The notes beneath the pieces are model-generated. The model did not search any database, was not told the origin of the DNA, and was given only the letters and a program-made list of their open reading frames with translations. A program made the translations under genes and the position numbers. 64,000 nt of DNA from Bostrychus sinensis (taxonomy: Eukaryota; Chordata; Actinopteri; Gobiiformes; Eleotridae): positions 620,001 through 684,000 of the forward strand of contig CM036246.1 of assembly GCA_020698575.1 (NCBI GenBank). The letters run 5' to 3'. Shown here piece by piece: positions 54,360-64,000 of the stretch. Position 1 is the first letter of the stretch, and each line of letters begins with the position of its first letter.

Positions 54360-55415
54360 TGTATGTTCCTGATCACCTTCGTTCTGAGGTTCTGGTGTGT
54401 GGTCATTCTTCCCGACTCACCTGCCATCCAGGAGTAAAAAGAACGCTCAACTTTCTGCGTAGAAGGTTCTGATGGCCATCCTTGGAGGAAGATGTGAAAG
54501 AGTTTGTAGCTGCCTATGCCACATGTAACCAGCACATACCATCTCACCAACCACCCACAGGGCACCTAAGACCTCTTCCTGTTCCCCACCGTCCTTGGTC
54601 ACACATTGCCCTGGACTTAGTTACCAGCCTTCCTCCCTCAGATGGCAACATTGTGATCCTCACAATTGTTGACAGGTTCTCCAAGTTGGCCCATGTTGTC
54701 CCTCTGCCAAAACTTCCATCCTCTAAGGAGACGGCTGAACTCTTCCTCTACCATGTCTTCTGCCTCCACAGACTGCCAGAAGACATTGTGTCTGACCGTG
54801 GACCACAGTTTATGTCAGCCTACTCGAGTTCTGCTCATTGCTGGAAGCTACTGTTAGTCTCTCGTCCGGGTTCCATCCACAATCCAATGGCCGAGCGGAA
54901 CGACTTAATCAAGAGATGGAGACTGCCTTACGGTGCATCACCTCTCAAAAGCCTTCTGCCTAGTCTAAACATCTTCTTTTGGTCGAATATGCACACAATA
55001 CCCTCTCCAGTTCAGCCATGGGATTATCAGCATTCCAGTGTGTTTATGGGTTCCAACCCCCCTTATTCCCCAACCAGATGAAAGAGGCCTCCGTCCCATC
55101 AGTCCAAGCTTTCACCAGCGCTGCAAAAGGACCTGGACCTGAGCTCAAGCTGCCCTCCTTTCTTCATCCACCAGTTACTCCATTGCAGCCAATCGCCATC
55201 AAACTTTAGCTCCAAACTATCGGCCTGGACAAAGAGTATGGTTGTCTACCCAAGACCTTCCGTTAAGGGTGGAGTCCCCATGGTTCATTGGTCCCTTTGT
55301 TATACAGAAGATCATAAACCCATCTGCTCTGCTGTAAGATTGAAACTGCCTCGCTCCATGCAGATTCACCCTACATGTCATGTTTCCAAACTCAAACCTG
55401 TCCAAGTGAGCCCTC
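54360..55415 (+). pseudogene. Ty3/gypsy integrase remnant
   Basis: Zinc-binding region (HPGVKRTLNFLRRRF, then AAYATCNQH), catalytic core with HIALDLVTSLPPSDGN and VSDRGPQFMS, an altered HNPMAERND segment, GLSAFQCVYGFQPPLFP, and the C-terminal HPTCHVSKLKPVQVSPLM. The sequence is then fused to Tc1. Frame breaks occur at about 54830 and 55100. Confidence 0.85.
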
Positions 55416-55417
55416 TG

Positions 55418-55751
55418 ATGAATGCTGAAAGGTATATAAAGGTTTTAGAGCAAAATATGCACCCCTAATCCTAACCACAGACTGCAGCTATTACAACAGC
55501 ATGGCTTTGTTGTACAAGAATCCGGTATTGAATTGGCCTGTAATCCAGATCTCTCACCTATAGAGAACGTTTGGCGGATCATTCAACAAAAACTATGTCA
55601 CAGACAACCACAAACTCTTCAGCAGCTGGAAACCTATATCAGGAAAGAATGGGACCAAATTCCAACACCAAGACTCCAGAAATGTATAACCTCTATGCCC
55701 ATAAGTCTTCAAGCTGTTTTGAAAAGAAGACGAGATGCTACCCAATGGTAA
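55418..55751 (+). pseudogene. Tc1-type transposase C-terminal fragment
   Basis: From the gypsy junction, short frames lead to ACNPDLSPIENVWRIIQQKL (the DDE Glu in its usual SPDLSPIENVW context) and PRLQKCITSMPISLQAVLKR, ending at a stop at 55749-55751. The N-terminal two thirds of the transposase are replaced by gypsy sequence. Confidence 0.82.
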
Positions 55752-56157
55752 ACATGCCCCCTGTACCAACTATTGTGAGACCTGTAGCAGGCATCAAATT
55801 TGAAATGAGCAAATTTTGTGCAAAAAGTGTACAATTTCTCAGTGTAAACATTTCTGATGTTATGTATGTTCTTTTGTGAATAAAATATTGGCTCATGTGA
55901 TCATGAAAATCTTTGTGCACGCAAGTTTCTAGTGATATGCTTAGATACAGCACTGTGTGAAGACTTAGCCAAAACCTTTCTTGGTTTACCCTGTGTGTGG
56001 ATCACATCATCCGCACAAATGTCAAGTTAACAACAGAGGTGAAATTTTTCCATAGTCAGCATATCATAGTTATCTATATTATCTGTACTCTGTATGAAAC
56101 AAGTAATTGGTGATTTTATTTTATTTTTTTAATTAATTTTCAGCCAAGATAAATTTA

Positions 56158-56400
56158 TTAAGAATAAGAATAAGAATAAGAAAACCTTTATTAGTCCCTC
56201 AGTGGGGAAATTGCATTGTTGCAACAGCATAAGTACAGCACACAGTGGTATCACACAAGAGCACAAAGTGTATCAGAGACCAGTCTGGCCAAAGATAATT
56301 AACTAAAAAACTAAACTACAAGCAGAGCTAAATAAACTAAATTAGAATATAAGCAATTAAATACACTATGTATATATATATAAAAAAATAAAAAAAAAAT
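56158..56400 (-). repeat. 3' tail of a LINE with TTATTC repeats
   Basis: On the minus strand: TGTTGCAACAATGCAATTTC, CCCCACTGAGGGACTAATAA, then repeated TTATTC (56158-56185). This is a typical fish LINE 3' end, and probably belongs to the element at 59180-59760, now split by the Rex6-type insertion. Confidence 0.65.
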
Positions 56401-56449
56401 TGTCCTCTCGCCCTCCGCGGGCGGTTTCATCCATCCAAGCTCGGGTCCT

Positions 56450-58147
56450 CTACCAGAGGCCTGGGAGCTTGAGGGTTCTGCGCAGTATCTTTGCTGTTCC
56501 TAGGACTGCGCTCTTCTGGACTGAGATGTCTGATGTTTTTCCTGGGATATGCTGTAGCCACTCTTCCAGTTTGGGGGTTACTGCCCCGAGTGCTCCGATG
56601 ACCACGGGCACCACTGTTGCCTTCACTTTCCAGGCCTTCTCAAGTTCTTCTTTGAGGCCTTGGTACTTCTCCAGTTTCTCGTGTTCCTTTTTCCTGATGT
56701 TACAATCGCTTGGTATTGCGATGTCAACCACAACGGCTTTCCTCTGCTGTTTGTCCATCACCACAATGTCCGGTTGGTTCGCCACTACCATTTTGTCTGT
56801 CTGGATCTGGAAGTCCCACAGGATCTTAGCTCGGTCATTCTCTATCACCTTTGGAGGTGTTTCCCATCTTGACCTCGGGACTTCCAGACTGTACTCTGCA
56901 CAGATGTTCCTGTACACTATACCAGCCACTTGGTTATGACGCTCCATGTATGCTTTCCCTGCCAGCATCTTACAGCCTGCAGTTATGTGTTGGATTGTCT
57001 CAGGGGCCTCTTTGCACAGTCTGCACCTGGGGTCTTGTCTTGTATGGTAGATCTTGGCCTCTATTGCTCTGGTGCTCAAGGCCTGCTCCTGTGCAGCCAT
57101 GATCAGTGCCTCTGTGCTGTCCTTCAGTCCAGCCCTTTCTAGCCATTGGTAGGATTTCTCGATGTCAGCCACTTCAGTTATCTGTCGATGGTACATCCCA
57201 TGTAGGGGCCTTTCCTCCCATGATGGTTCCTCCAGCACCTCGTCCTCTGTTTTCCCCTGCCTGAGACATTCACTGAGAACTTCATCTGTTGAGGCCATCT
57301 TCCTGATGTAGTCAAGGATCTTGGATGTTTCATCCTGGACAGTGGTTCTGACACTCACTAGTCCTCTGCCTCCTTCCTTGCGCTTAGTGTACAGTCTCAG
57401 GGTGCTGGATTTGGGGTGGAACCCTCCATGTATGGTCAGGAGCTTCCGTGTTTTCACATCTGTGGTCTGAATCTCTTCCTTTGGCCAACTTATTATTCCC
57501 GCAGGGTATCTGATGACCGGCAGGGCATAGCTGTTGATTGCCCGGACTTTGTTCTTGCCATTGAGCTGACTCCTTAGGACTTGCCTTACTCGTTGGAGGT
57601 ATTTGGCTGTGGCTGCTTTTCTTGTGGCCTGGTCCAGGTTGCCATTTGCTTGTTGGATTCCAAGGTACTTGTAGCTGTCCTCAATGTCTGCTATTCTGCC
57701 GTCTGGGAGTGGGACCCCTACTGTATGGACTACCTTCCCTCTCTTTGTCACCATCCGCCCACACTTCTCAAGTCCGAATGACATTCCGATGTCATTGCTG
57801 TAGATCCTGGTTGTGTGGATCAGTGAGTCAATGTCTCTCTCGCTCTTGGCGTACAGCTTGATATCATCCATGTAGAGGAGGTGACTGATGGTGGCCCCGT
57901 TCCTGAGTCGGTACCCATAGCCAGTCTTGGTGATTATCTGGCTGAGGGGGTTCAGACCTATGCAGAACAGCAGCGGGGACAGAGCATCTCCTTGGTATAT
58001 CCCACATTTGATGGACACTTGTGCAATTGGCTTGCAGTTGGCCTCAAGGGTGGTCTTCCACTGCCTCATCGAGTTTGCAATGAAGGCTCTTAGAGTCCTG
58101 TTGATGTTATACATCTCCAAGCATTCCATGATCCATGTGTGTGGCAT
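56450..58147 (-). pseudogene. Rex6-type RT palm/thumb plus restriction-like endonuclease ORF (565 codons open)
   Basis: This ORF is unusually long for the window. It begins after the first RT motifs (MPHTWIMECLEMYNINR) and shows GIYQGDALSPLLFCIGL, the YMDD catalytic box (HLLYMDDIKLYAKSERDID), VPLPDGRIADIEDSYKYLG, a CCHC-type knuckle (CRLCKEAPETIQHITAGC) and the PD-(D/E)XK-like nuclease with QPDIVVMDKQQRKAVVVDIA. It ends at ILRRTLKLPGLW. Such LINEs use this nuclease to nick the target for priming. The start is not genuine: upstream RT sequence (WIDYKKAYDSMPHTW) continues in frame with the deleted region, so the full protein is not made. Confidence 0.9.
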
Positions 58148-58427
58148 TGAGTCATAGGCTTTCTTGTAATCAATCCAGGCGGTGCACAGATTAGTGTGTC
58201 TGGCTTTGCAATCCTGAGCGACTGTTCTATCTACGAGCAGCTGGTGTTTAGCTCCTCTGGTGAGAGTACACTTTAGCTGGTTGGTTAGAACAGCCGGTTT
58301 ATTCGCCTTGCTTCGATTTCTCTCGTGTACCTCTTTAGTCGGGTGGCCAAGGCTTGGAGTCTTTGCTTGGCAGTTTCCAATGCTTCAGGTATGGACATCT
58401 TGCTGTACCTCTTGGGTGCTTGTTGTT

Positions 58428-58916
58428 TCATTGCACCTTTCTGGAGCTTTTTTTTTTAGCCATGATCTTATCTCTCAGGTCAGTTGCTGCCTCGCTCAGC
58501 TCGATGGTGCTTATTGGGGCTTCGTACCCAAATTCTGGATGGGGAGTTGGTGTTAACTCCCCTCTGACCTTGCGTCCTGGCTCCCCCTTGCCGTAGCATA
58601 TGTGTTGTATCTCGTCAATCTCAAGTTGTGAAAGCAGGTGCCGCTTGTGGATGTTGGAACACTGAGCTACTAGTTGTTTAGCAGTGAGTGTTGATTGTGG
58701 GTTTCGAAGTTGCCATATTTCCCACATTCTCTTCATGTAACCCCTCTGACTAGGGTTACTGGAGTAGTAGCATTCCAACAGAGCCTTGTTCTCGCATCTC
58801 GTCCACTTCCGTCTTGTTCCAGTAGCCCACTTCTCATCAGGCTGCTCTGGTTCCCCAACACCTGACGCAGACCTTGTTTGACCGGGCGACGTCTGACGGT
58901 ATGTCTCGTAATTCAT
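58428..58916 (-). pseudogene. Rex6-type ORF, N-terminal part
   Basis: From the ATG at 58916 (MNYETYRQTSPGQ): RRKWTRCENKALLECYYSSN resembles a Myb-like DNA-binding region. Then RGYMKRMWEIWQLRNPQSTL, QLEIDEIQHICYGKGEPG and ELSEAATDLRDKIMAKKK. The frame is lost near a poly(A/T) run at 58448-58458. Between here and the next ORF about 280 bp carry only pieces of the early RT. Confidence 0.8.
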
Positions 58917-58989
58917 TGTCTCTCATCATTATGAGGTAGGCAATAGCGCAAAGGGTCTTGCCTAAGGACCCACACTGGAAGTTGGTATT

Positions 58990-59176
<187 letters not shown>

Positions 59177-59179
59177 AGT

Positions 59180-59760
59180 ACCATAAGTAAAGAGTGTGCA
59201 TTGTGAATAGGTGCTTCAAGTAAAATAAAATAATTATGGCACATAATAATATAAATATTGCACAGGTTTCCAGAAGGTGCTGACAGTTAAAACAATATTA
59301 AAACAATACAATATTGCACAGGTGAATGGATTACAGTCAGGAGTGTTCATTGTAGAGTCTGACAGCTGCAGGAAGGAAAGACCTGCGGTATCTCTCCTTC
59401 ACACAGCGAGGGTGGATCAGTCTGTCACTGAAGCTGCTCTCCAGAGCAGACAGAGCGTCCTGCAGGGGGTGTGACTCCTGGTCCAGCATAGATGTCAGTT
59501 TTGCCAGGACCCTTCTCTCGCCCACCTCCTGCACTGAGTCCAGAGGACAGCCCAGGACAGAGCTGGACTTCCTGATGACTTTGTCCAGCTTCCTCCTCTC
59601 TCTCTCTGTGATGCTGCTGCTCCAGCAGACCACACCGTACAGAATGGCTGATGCCACCACAGAGTCATAAAAGGTCCTCAGGAGTGCTCCCTTCACTCCA
59701 AAAGACCGCAGTCTCCTCAGGAGGTAGAGCCTGCTCTGACCCTTCCTGTACAGTGCGTCT
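59180..59760 (-). pseudogene. LINE RT C-terminus and 3' UTR
   Basis: The minus-strand ORF 59696-59337 reads LLRTFYDSVVASAILYGVVC, LGCPLDSVQEVGERRVLAKL, ESHPLQDALSALESSFSDRL and YRRSFLPAAVRLYNEHS, the classic end of a fish non-LTR RT. An AT-rich 3' UTR follows to about 59180. Its probable tail lies beyond the Rex6-type insertion at 56158-56400. Confidence 0.82.
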
Positions 59761-59813
59761 GTGACCTTTTGTTTATGGCATTACTACATCAAAGGTGAGT
59801 ATATAGTCAGATA

Positions 59814-60050
59814 GTCGCAACAAAAGGTTCAAAGGCAGTCATCTGGACTTGATTTTTACAGTTGAAGACATTTCACCTCTTATCCAAGAGGCTTCCTCAA
59901 TTCTGAAATTGAACTGGTAAGAGAGCTGGTTTAAATGCTCCTGGGAAGGAGGAGTTAGACCCAAAACCACCCTGAATCAATAGAAGTTAGTTTCAGGTCT
60001 AACTCCTCCTTCCTAGGAGCATATAAACCAGCTCTCTTGTCAGTTCAAAT
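59814..60050 (-). mobile_element. solo Penelope-like terminal repeat
   Basis: TCGCAACAAAAGGTTCAAAG, AGTCATCTGGACTTGATTTT, TTATCCAAGAGGCTTCCTC and CTAACTCCTCCTTCCTAGGA correspond in reverse complement to the terminal repeats at 9455-9689 and 18600-18836. No ORF. Confidence 0.78.
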
Positions 60051-62900
60051 AGGATTTAAAAAAGCAAAGGGCAACTCCTGACCCCTACGTCACATTCTGA
60101 TCTCTGGAGTAAGATGCTGTGGATAGTAATGTCAAAGTCAGATGCTTCAGTTGCACGTCAAATTAGCTCTATTTGCGCATCTAAACAAAGTATGTTCAGA
60201 TGTGAATTTGCGTCATGGGAGTTTTTTCAACATTTTACTGTGGTGGCATATGGCAAATTATTATTATAGGGCTACTATAAAAAATGTGAATTATCTTTTG
60301 TTTTAACTAAGGCAGTTATTTGGAGTCTTTTTATGGTTTGAGGAAGTTAGGAGCTGAGCCATGTAGTCTGCAGTACACAGGAGAGCAGGTCATGAGTACA
60401 GGTGCTAAGTATGTAAGTAATTTACAGGGGGGTGTGGGGCTTCTCCACCATGAAAAAAAAAATATTACAGACAATATTTGCTGTATCCTGGTGCATTTTA
60501 AAGTGTTTTAGCTGACTATAGAGTGAGTAAAACATGCAGTTTTCTATAGCCTGTATGTAGTGTGTGGGAGAGCTGAACTGCCTGGAAACATGTTGCTGTT
60601 AATTAGTGCAATGTGTTAGATATTTTTGCATTAACAAACTTACAACTTACTAACTAACAACTAACAACTTTGTCTACTTCACAACTTTTCATGACAGTGT
60701 AAGAGCCTCTCAGTCTGTACTCTGTCTCCAGTCTGCACATCACAGAACTATCTGCTAACATCACAGACAGCTGGCACACTCAAATATGTAGGCATTTATT
60801 ACTGTAACAATTCATCTTACATGAAATGCAAATAAAACAGAGACATAAGGTTTAGATAAGACTTAAAATCTTTCGGTTTAATATCTGACTCTGAAGGCTC
60901 AGTTACTGGCTCTCAGCTGTAGCCTCACTGCTGTAGCACAGCCCAGCTCCTACCTGCTCCTGTCACCTCCTGCTGCTCCTGTCAGCTTCTGTCAGTTCAT
61001 CTGCGCTTCTGTCTGCTCCTGTCAGCTCCTCTGTGCAGCGCTAATGTTTTTCCTTTCAGGGTCTGCCACAATCAAGTTGTTTCTGCTGCTGGAAAAGGAT
61101 GAAGCTTTATTTTGAAGGGTTAGAGGAAGTGGTCAATTGCTGTTAACAAAAACTTTACAGTGCGTCCCCATCCAGCTGCAGGTTCTCATCTACTCTTCTC
61201 CATCTCTCCTCTTACTTTTGATCATAATTAATAACAAAGTTATTGGAAATAATTACCACTTTTGTAATAGTTTCTGAGTAAAAGAGACACTGGACCTAAA
61301 AAAAACACCGCGGCTGTTTGCAGATGGAGCGGTAATAAACCATGCGTCTTGTAATTAAGCCTAAATGCTTTTACAAACTTTAACGGTGCAGTATCTCTGT
61401 GATTCCTGAACCTATCAACACGAAATAAAAATTGACACAAAGCTAGAGGTCTTATCTGTCAGGAGGATTGAGCTGCAGGTCTCTATGTCAAGCGTGTTTT
61501 ACAACAGCTGTGCAAAGATGATGGGGGGGGCAAGGTCTGACCAACAGGGGTGGCCACCCCAGGCCACCACGTGGCTACGCTACAGCTTGTAAATGAGACC
61601 TTGACTAACCTGTATAAATAAAGGATTAATAATAATATTACTGCCTCTGTCAGGGCTGATTTGGGAATAGCTCCTTTTGATTTGTGTCTTTATAAAAGTA
61701 GAAGAAGTGTTGTAGGCTGTAGCTTATACCTCCAGGTTCACACTGACAGCCTGGATAAGTCCGCCATGGTTTTAATTGATCTCCATTTCCTATATCCCAC
61801 CATGTCTCTTCAGGAGTAAGATTCTGATTGGTTAATGCGCGACAAAAATTCGCCAAAGTTTGGGTTTTTTAATTTAAGTGTCTCGGGCATCAATGCTTGG
61901 TTTGCGACGCTTCTGAGATTTGGATGCTTTGGACACCTGATTGGTGCGGATGTCTAAACACGCATTTACATTGACTCAACAGGAGTCTTCCAGCAGACAG
62001 GTACACTGTAAACCCGAATGCTCAAATTAATAAAAAAAAAGAAAAAAAAAAAAGATTGGTGTATAATTAAAAAATGTTAAACTTGCTACTTAATTAATTT
62101 AAAACAAAAATCATGCATGTGTCCAATTTTCAGCACATGAAATTATTTATTTTAATTAATAATAACATAAATCTTTAATTAGGCATAAATTATAGTTTTA
62201 CTTTGCTTTAGTATTGTTTTTAATTTTGAATTAATTCATATTTTCAACAATCCATCTGGACAACAATCAGAATTAGCAATTGCATACAACATTTTCCCAC
62301 TATTTTATCAAGATTACATGATTATAATCATCAATATCAGTAAAATTTAAAGATAGGGGGCTTTATTATAATAATAATTTGTATATATTTATGCACTTTA
62401 AAAGTAATATCTTAAAATAAACAATCAAGACTCCTTTTCATTTGTTTCATTAAAGAAGCGAGAAGGAAGTTATGTATGTTTTTTATTGTTATTTCTTTAT
62501 TTCTGCATGTGTAAAGATTAGCCATTTAAAGCAGGGAGGCAAATGTGATGAGACTGCAGCACATGTGACCAAGGAGCGTGGGTAAATTTTTGAGGAAGTT
62601 GACGGAGGGAGGGGGCTACGTGTCATAAAGCACCAGTATCGATATTCCATGTAATTACAGTCCTATAGCTTAGGCTTCACCTATACAAAAAATATACCTG
62701 GATCCGTGAAACTCTCACATTATGATCAGGATACCACAAATACAGAGCATAGACTCTATAGGGATGTATAATTGCTATTGCTGCTGTTGTCCACCTCTGG
62801 AGTAGCCAACAGCGTCAGCCACTTAATACAACACACAACACAACTTCCTGCCTAACTTAATTTTAAACAATATAAAAAGGTTTTTAATTTATCTAATTGC
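60051..62900. other. no gene recognised
   Basis: Contains a degenerate CTCCTGTCAGCT minisatellite (60940-61035), an AT-rich stretch (62000-62450) and chance ORFs. No exon-like segment was found. Confidence 0.35.
60940..61035. repeat. degenerate CTCCTGTCAGCT minisatellite
   Basis: Six to seven imperfect copies of a 12-15 nt pyrimidine-rich unit (GCTCCTGTCAGCT and variants). Confidence 0.7.
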
Positions 62901-63129
62901 GTTTTGCGCACCTGTTGAAGCGGGTGTCCATTCATTCACTCAGCTGCTGCTGTGACTGTGCTCCAATTACGCACCGTGACATTCACCCAGCAACACAGCA
63001 CACTCTGCGCCACAATTCTCACACTTAGCGCCGTGAGTCTTTACGCACGTGTGTGACATTGAACCATTCATGCCAGTAACCCATAAAACCGCACTGTAAC
63101 TTCATTAGTTTTACTCACCGTGATGCTGT

Positions 63130-63480
63130 CCTGCTCACGTGAAGCCAAATCATACACGGTTTTGTCCCACGGTGTTCTTTCCCAGATATAAAAAAAAAAG
63201 GCTGTTGTCTGATCCACGGTGAAGTCCAGCGCGGTCCGCGTCTGTCTTTTCGTGTAAACTTCGTCGGTCCAAATGTGATAGTTTAAATCCACGAGTTACT
63301 GCACCAATCCAGTCTGAAATTCCAGCAAGTCCAAATTTACAGGCATTCTCGTTGTTTCCCAAGACCCAAGCAGTAGTTTGTGGAGCAGCTGGGTCATGGT
63401 AAAACATGTCCAGCACAAATAAACAGCCGCTGTAATCCGGTACCTGCTGCTGTAATCCGGTACCTGCCGTGAGCAAATCA
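63130..63480 (-). other. possible exon-like ORF segment with strong splice donor
   Basis: On the minus strand an open frame (63292-63068) reads MDLNYHIWTDEVYTKRQTRT and TPWDKTVYDLASREQDSIT. Within it the sequence ACG-GTGAGTAAAAC near 63118 is a very good donor. Another frame is open from 63476. I know no family for it. It may be a 5' exon of a minus-strand gene or part of a repeat. Confidence 0.2.
63424..63469. repeat. 21-22 bp direct tandem repeat
   Basis: Two copies of GCTGTAATCCGGTACCTGC in immediate succession. Confidence 0.85.
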
Positions 63481-63824
63481 TGCGGGCATAATTTTCTCTT
63501 TTAAGACTTATCATAAATAAGCGTTTTTGTCAATAATCCCGCTCGCCAATCGCTGTAAATAATGTGACAACAGCAACTAAGGAGGCGTGGCTTGCATTTG
63601 CTTCTGGGGGAAAAGGCAATGGCAATGCCACTGTAAGGGCAGATGCATTTAAAAATCAAACAAAAGTAGAACATTCAATCCGCATTTGGTCTTAAGCATA
63701 ACAGGGTCTGAAACAAGGAAAATCTATGAATAAATTCACTACTTTGCCAACTGTAAAATGTTGGTAGCCACCAGCCATGACCTACACCCTGTTTTATTTT
63801 GAAATGTTCGTTTCTGGTTTCAAT

Positions 63825-63950
63825 CTCAAAGCATGCGCAGTGCGCGCTCTTGTTGTTTTATCCTCCGGCGTTCCAGGTCGGCCAAAGGCACATGTTGAAG
63901 CGGAAAGCGGTTGATGCCATGCAGGATTGAATCAGGTAACATCTTCAAAA
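63825..63950 (+). promoter_or_regulatory. candidate promoter and first exon of the next gene
   Basis: AGCATGCGCAGTGCGCGCTC (from 63830) resembles an NRF1-type site, and the stretch is GC-richer than its surroundings. A short exon-like segment follows, with a donor-like CAG-GTAACA near 63937. From ATGCCATGCAGG the frame is open to that donor. This is the composition of housekeeping-gene starts, but no protein can be identified from so short a piece. Confidence 0.3.
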
Positions 63951-64000
63951 TGCACATACTTTCCGAGGAGATTAAAGTTTTGTTATGATTGTAAAAACCA

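Larger units (their letters stand above)
52260..55418 (+). mobile_element. degenerate Ty3/gypsy retrotransposon (partial 5' LTR, gag, pol; no 3' LTR)
   Basis: A probable 5' LTR end (AGTCTCAATAAACCATAATA up to about 52612) precedes the gag ATG at 52629. Gag, RT/RNase H and integrase remnants follow in the normal order. The sequence stops abruptly in the integrase tail at about 55418, where Tc1 sequence resumes. There is no 3' LTR and no visible target duplication. Confidence 0.85.
51815..55905 (+). mobile_element. Tc1-like element, family D, with gypsy sequence replacing its middle
   Basis: Inverted termini of about 90 bp are clear. The left side has AAATGTTTACACTGAGAAAC, CACAAAATTAGCTCATTTCA and AAATTTGATGCCTGCTACAG. 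The same words lie in reverse complement near 55780-55860. Left of the insertion is the Tc1 5' region (to about 52260); right of it is the transposase C-terminus. Confidence 0.8.

Noticed and set aside
56400..58157. Plus-strand ORFs opposite the Rex6-type LINE
   Set aside because: They are shadows of the 565-codon minus-strand ORF, which carries the YMDD, CCHC and nuclease motifs.
61540..61580. GGGGTGGCCACCCCAGGCCACC palindrome-like patch as a regulatory site
   Set aside because: Short and imperfect, typical of dispersed repeat ends; no further support.

Overview
This is vertebrate nuclear DNA, very probably from a teleost fish. Genes are split into short exons with GT/AG introns, and the rest is packed with transposable elements typical of fish genomes: Tc1 elements, TTAA-flanked and hAT MITEs, Penelope-like elements with a GIY-YIG domain, an R4-clade (Rex6-type) LINE, Ty3/gypsy, tRNA-derived SINEs and long (TA)n tracts. 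There are no bacterial genes, operons, CRISPR arrays or rRNA genes.

One host gene can be read with confidence. It is slc1a7 (EAAT5, the glutamate transporter with a large anion conductance found in retinal neurons), on the + strand. Ten exons between 9961 and 50530 join in frame into 528 codons ending in a stop. They run from TM2 to the C-terminal ETNV tail. The first coding exon (N-terminus and TM1) was not found and probably lies left of the window. The 3' UTR follows to about 51.2 kb, with an AATAAA at 51179. Whether this is the slc1a7a or slc1a7b paralogue cannot be decided here.

Layout. 1-9.1 kb (upstream or 5' intron): Tc1 copy, TTAA MITE, piggyBac-like element with a nested SINE, a near-identical 1.1-kb tandem duplication, and a long-TIR element. 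9.1-9.7 kb: young Penelope-like insertion just before the first visible exon. 10-29.5 kb: a 19.5-kb intron filled with Tc1, LINE, Penelope, Harbinger-like and retrovirus-like debris. 29.5-50.5 kb: the remaining exons, with a three-layer nest (34.7-37.2 kb), a second hAT element carrying a transposase remnant (37.3-38.7 kb) and several precise MITE insertions with readable target duplications. 51.3-55.9 kb: a Tc1 element whose middle is replaced by a decayed Ty3/gypsy element. 56.2-59.8 kb: a Rex6-type LINE inserted in the 3' part of another LINE. 59.8-64 kb: mostly unassigned, ending in a GC-rich promoter-like stretch that may belong to the next gene.

I do not see a clearly new biological system. 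The observations most worth checking are: a tRNA-like module directly upstream of the Rex6-type ORF; hammerhead-like cores in four Penelope termini; a 78-bp stop-free, frame-preserving intron in slc1a7; the Tc1/gypsy chimera; and an unrecognised retroelement ORF with a membrane segment.
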